A DNA stretch of 6,795 bases. It comes from a bacterium. GTDB taxonomy: Bacteria > Atribacterota > Phoenicimicrobiia > Phoenicimicrobiales > Phoenicimicrobiaceae. The stretch lies in the NCBI GenBank assembly GCA_018819665.1, contig JAHJOY010000133.1:1-6795 (forward strand), read 5' to 3'. The notes under the pieces were generated by a model. The model worked only from the letters and a program-made list of their open reading frames with translations, ran no database searches and was not told the DNA's origin. The position numbers and the translations under genes were made by a program. Position 1 is the first letter of the stretch, and each line of letters begins with the position of its first letter. Positions 6,751-6,795 of this stretch are shown one piece after another.

Positions 6751-6795
6751 AAAGAAAGTATCGAGTATATAGTATCGAGTATCGAGTTAAGAAAG
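6751..6795 (+). repeat. Dispersed 45-bp heptad repeat, copy 2 (cut by window edge)
   Basis: Identical to 1683-1722 over the first 40 bp, then one mismatch (6791) and four more matches before the window ends. The heptads start at 6758: GTATCGA at units 1, 3 and 4, GTATATA at unit 2, then GTTAAGA. It lies 33 bp before the start codon of the ABC ATPase, between that gene and whatever precedes it. How far the repeat extends to the right is not visible. Confidence 0.85.

Overview
All recognisable genes in this A+T-rich window lie on the minus strand, so it reads from right to left. In transcription order they are: a complete MalK/UgpC/MsmX-type sugar ABC transporter ATPase, rpoN (sigma-54), gap (glyceraldehyde-3-phosphate dehydrogenase), tpiA (triosephosphate isomerase), secG, a nicotinate phosphoribosyltransferase, and the first 34 codons of a DppD/OppD-type peptide transporter ATPase that runs off the left edge.

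The order rpoN, gap, tpiA, secG is a stripped version of the glycolytic cluster of many Firmicutes (rpoN, cggR, gap, pgk, tpi, gpmI, eno, secG). cggR, pgk, gpmI and eno are not here. The proteins are intact and conventional. With this gene order, low G+C and both sugar and peptide transporters, an anaerobic fermentative bacterium fits, either a Firmicute or an uncultured phylum such as Atribacterota. The phylum is a weak guess; nothing in the window settles it.

The unusual material is between the genes. Four of the five longer junctions carry short repeats. Most are period-7 arrays whose units usually begin with GT. The unit word differs between loci, but the layout is shared. One 45-bp array copy occurs almost perfectly at both 1683-1727 and 6751-6795. 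Two more arrays face each other between gap and tpiA, where pgk would be expected. Between rpoN and gap there is an 86-bp imperfect inverted repeat of MITE/REP type, flanked by inverted copies of a third repeat. It begins almost exactly where a predicted gap promoter would start transcription. That promoter carries the palindrome GAAACGTTTC, which looks like a LacI-family (Cra/FruR-like) operator.

Functionally, Gap and TpiA are adjacent central glycolytic enzymes. RpoN is the alternative sigma factor. SecG is the small Sec translocon subunit and may share a transcript with the NAD-salvage enzyme and the peptide transporter ATPase. A good sigma-70-type promoter before secG and a weak terminator-like hairpin after tpiA suggest that secG starts a new transcript. 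No RNA genes, CRISPR array, insertion sequence or transposase was found.
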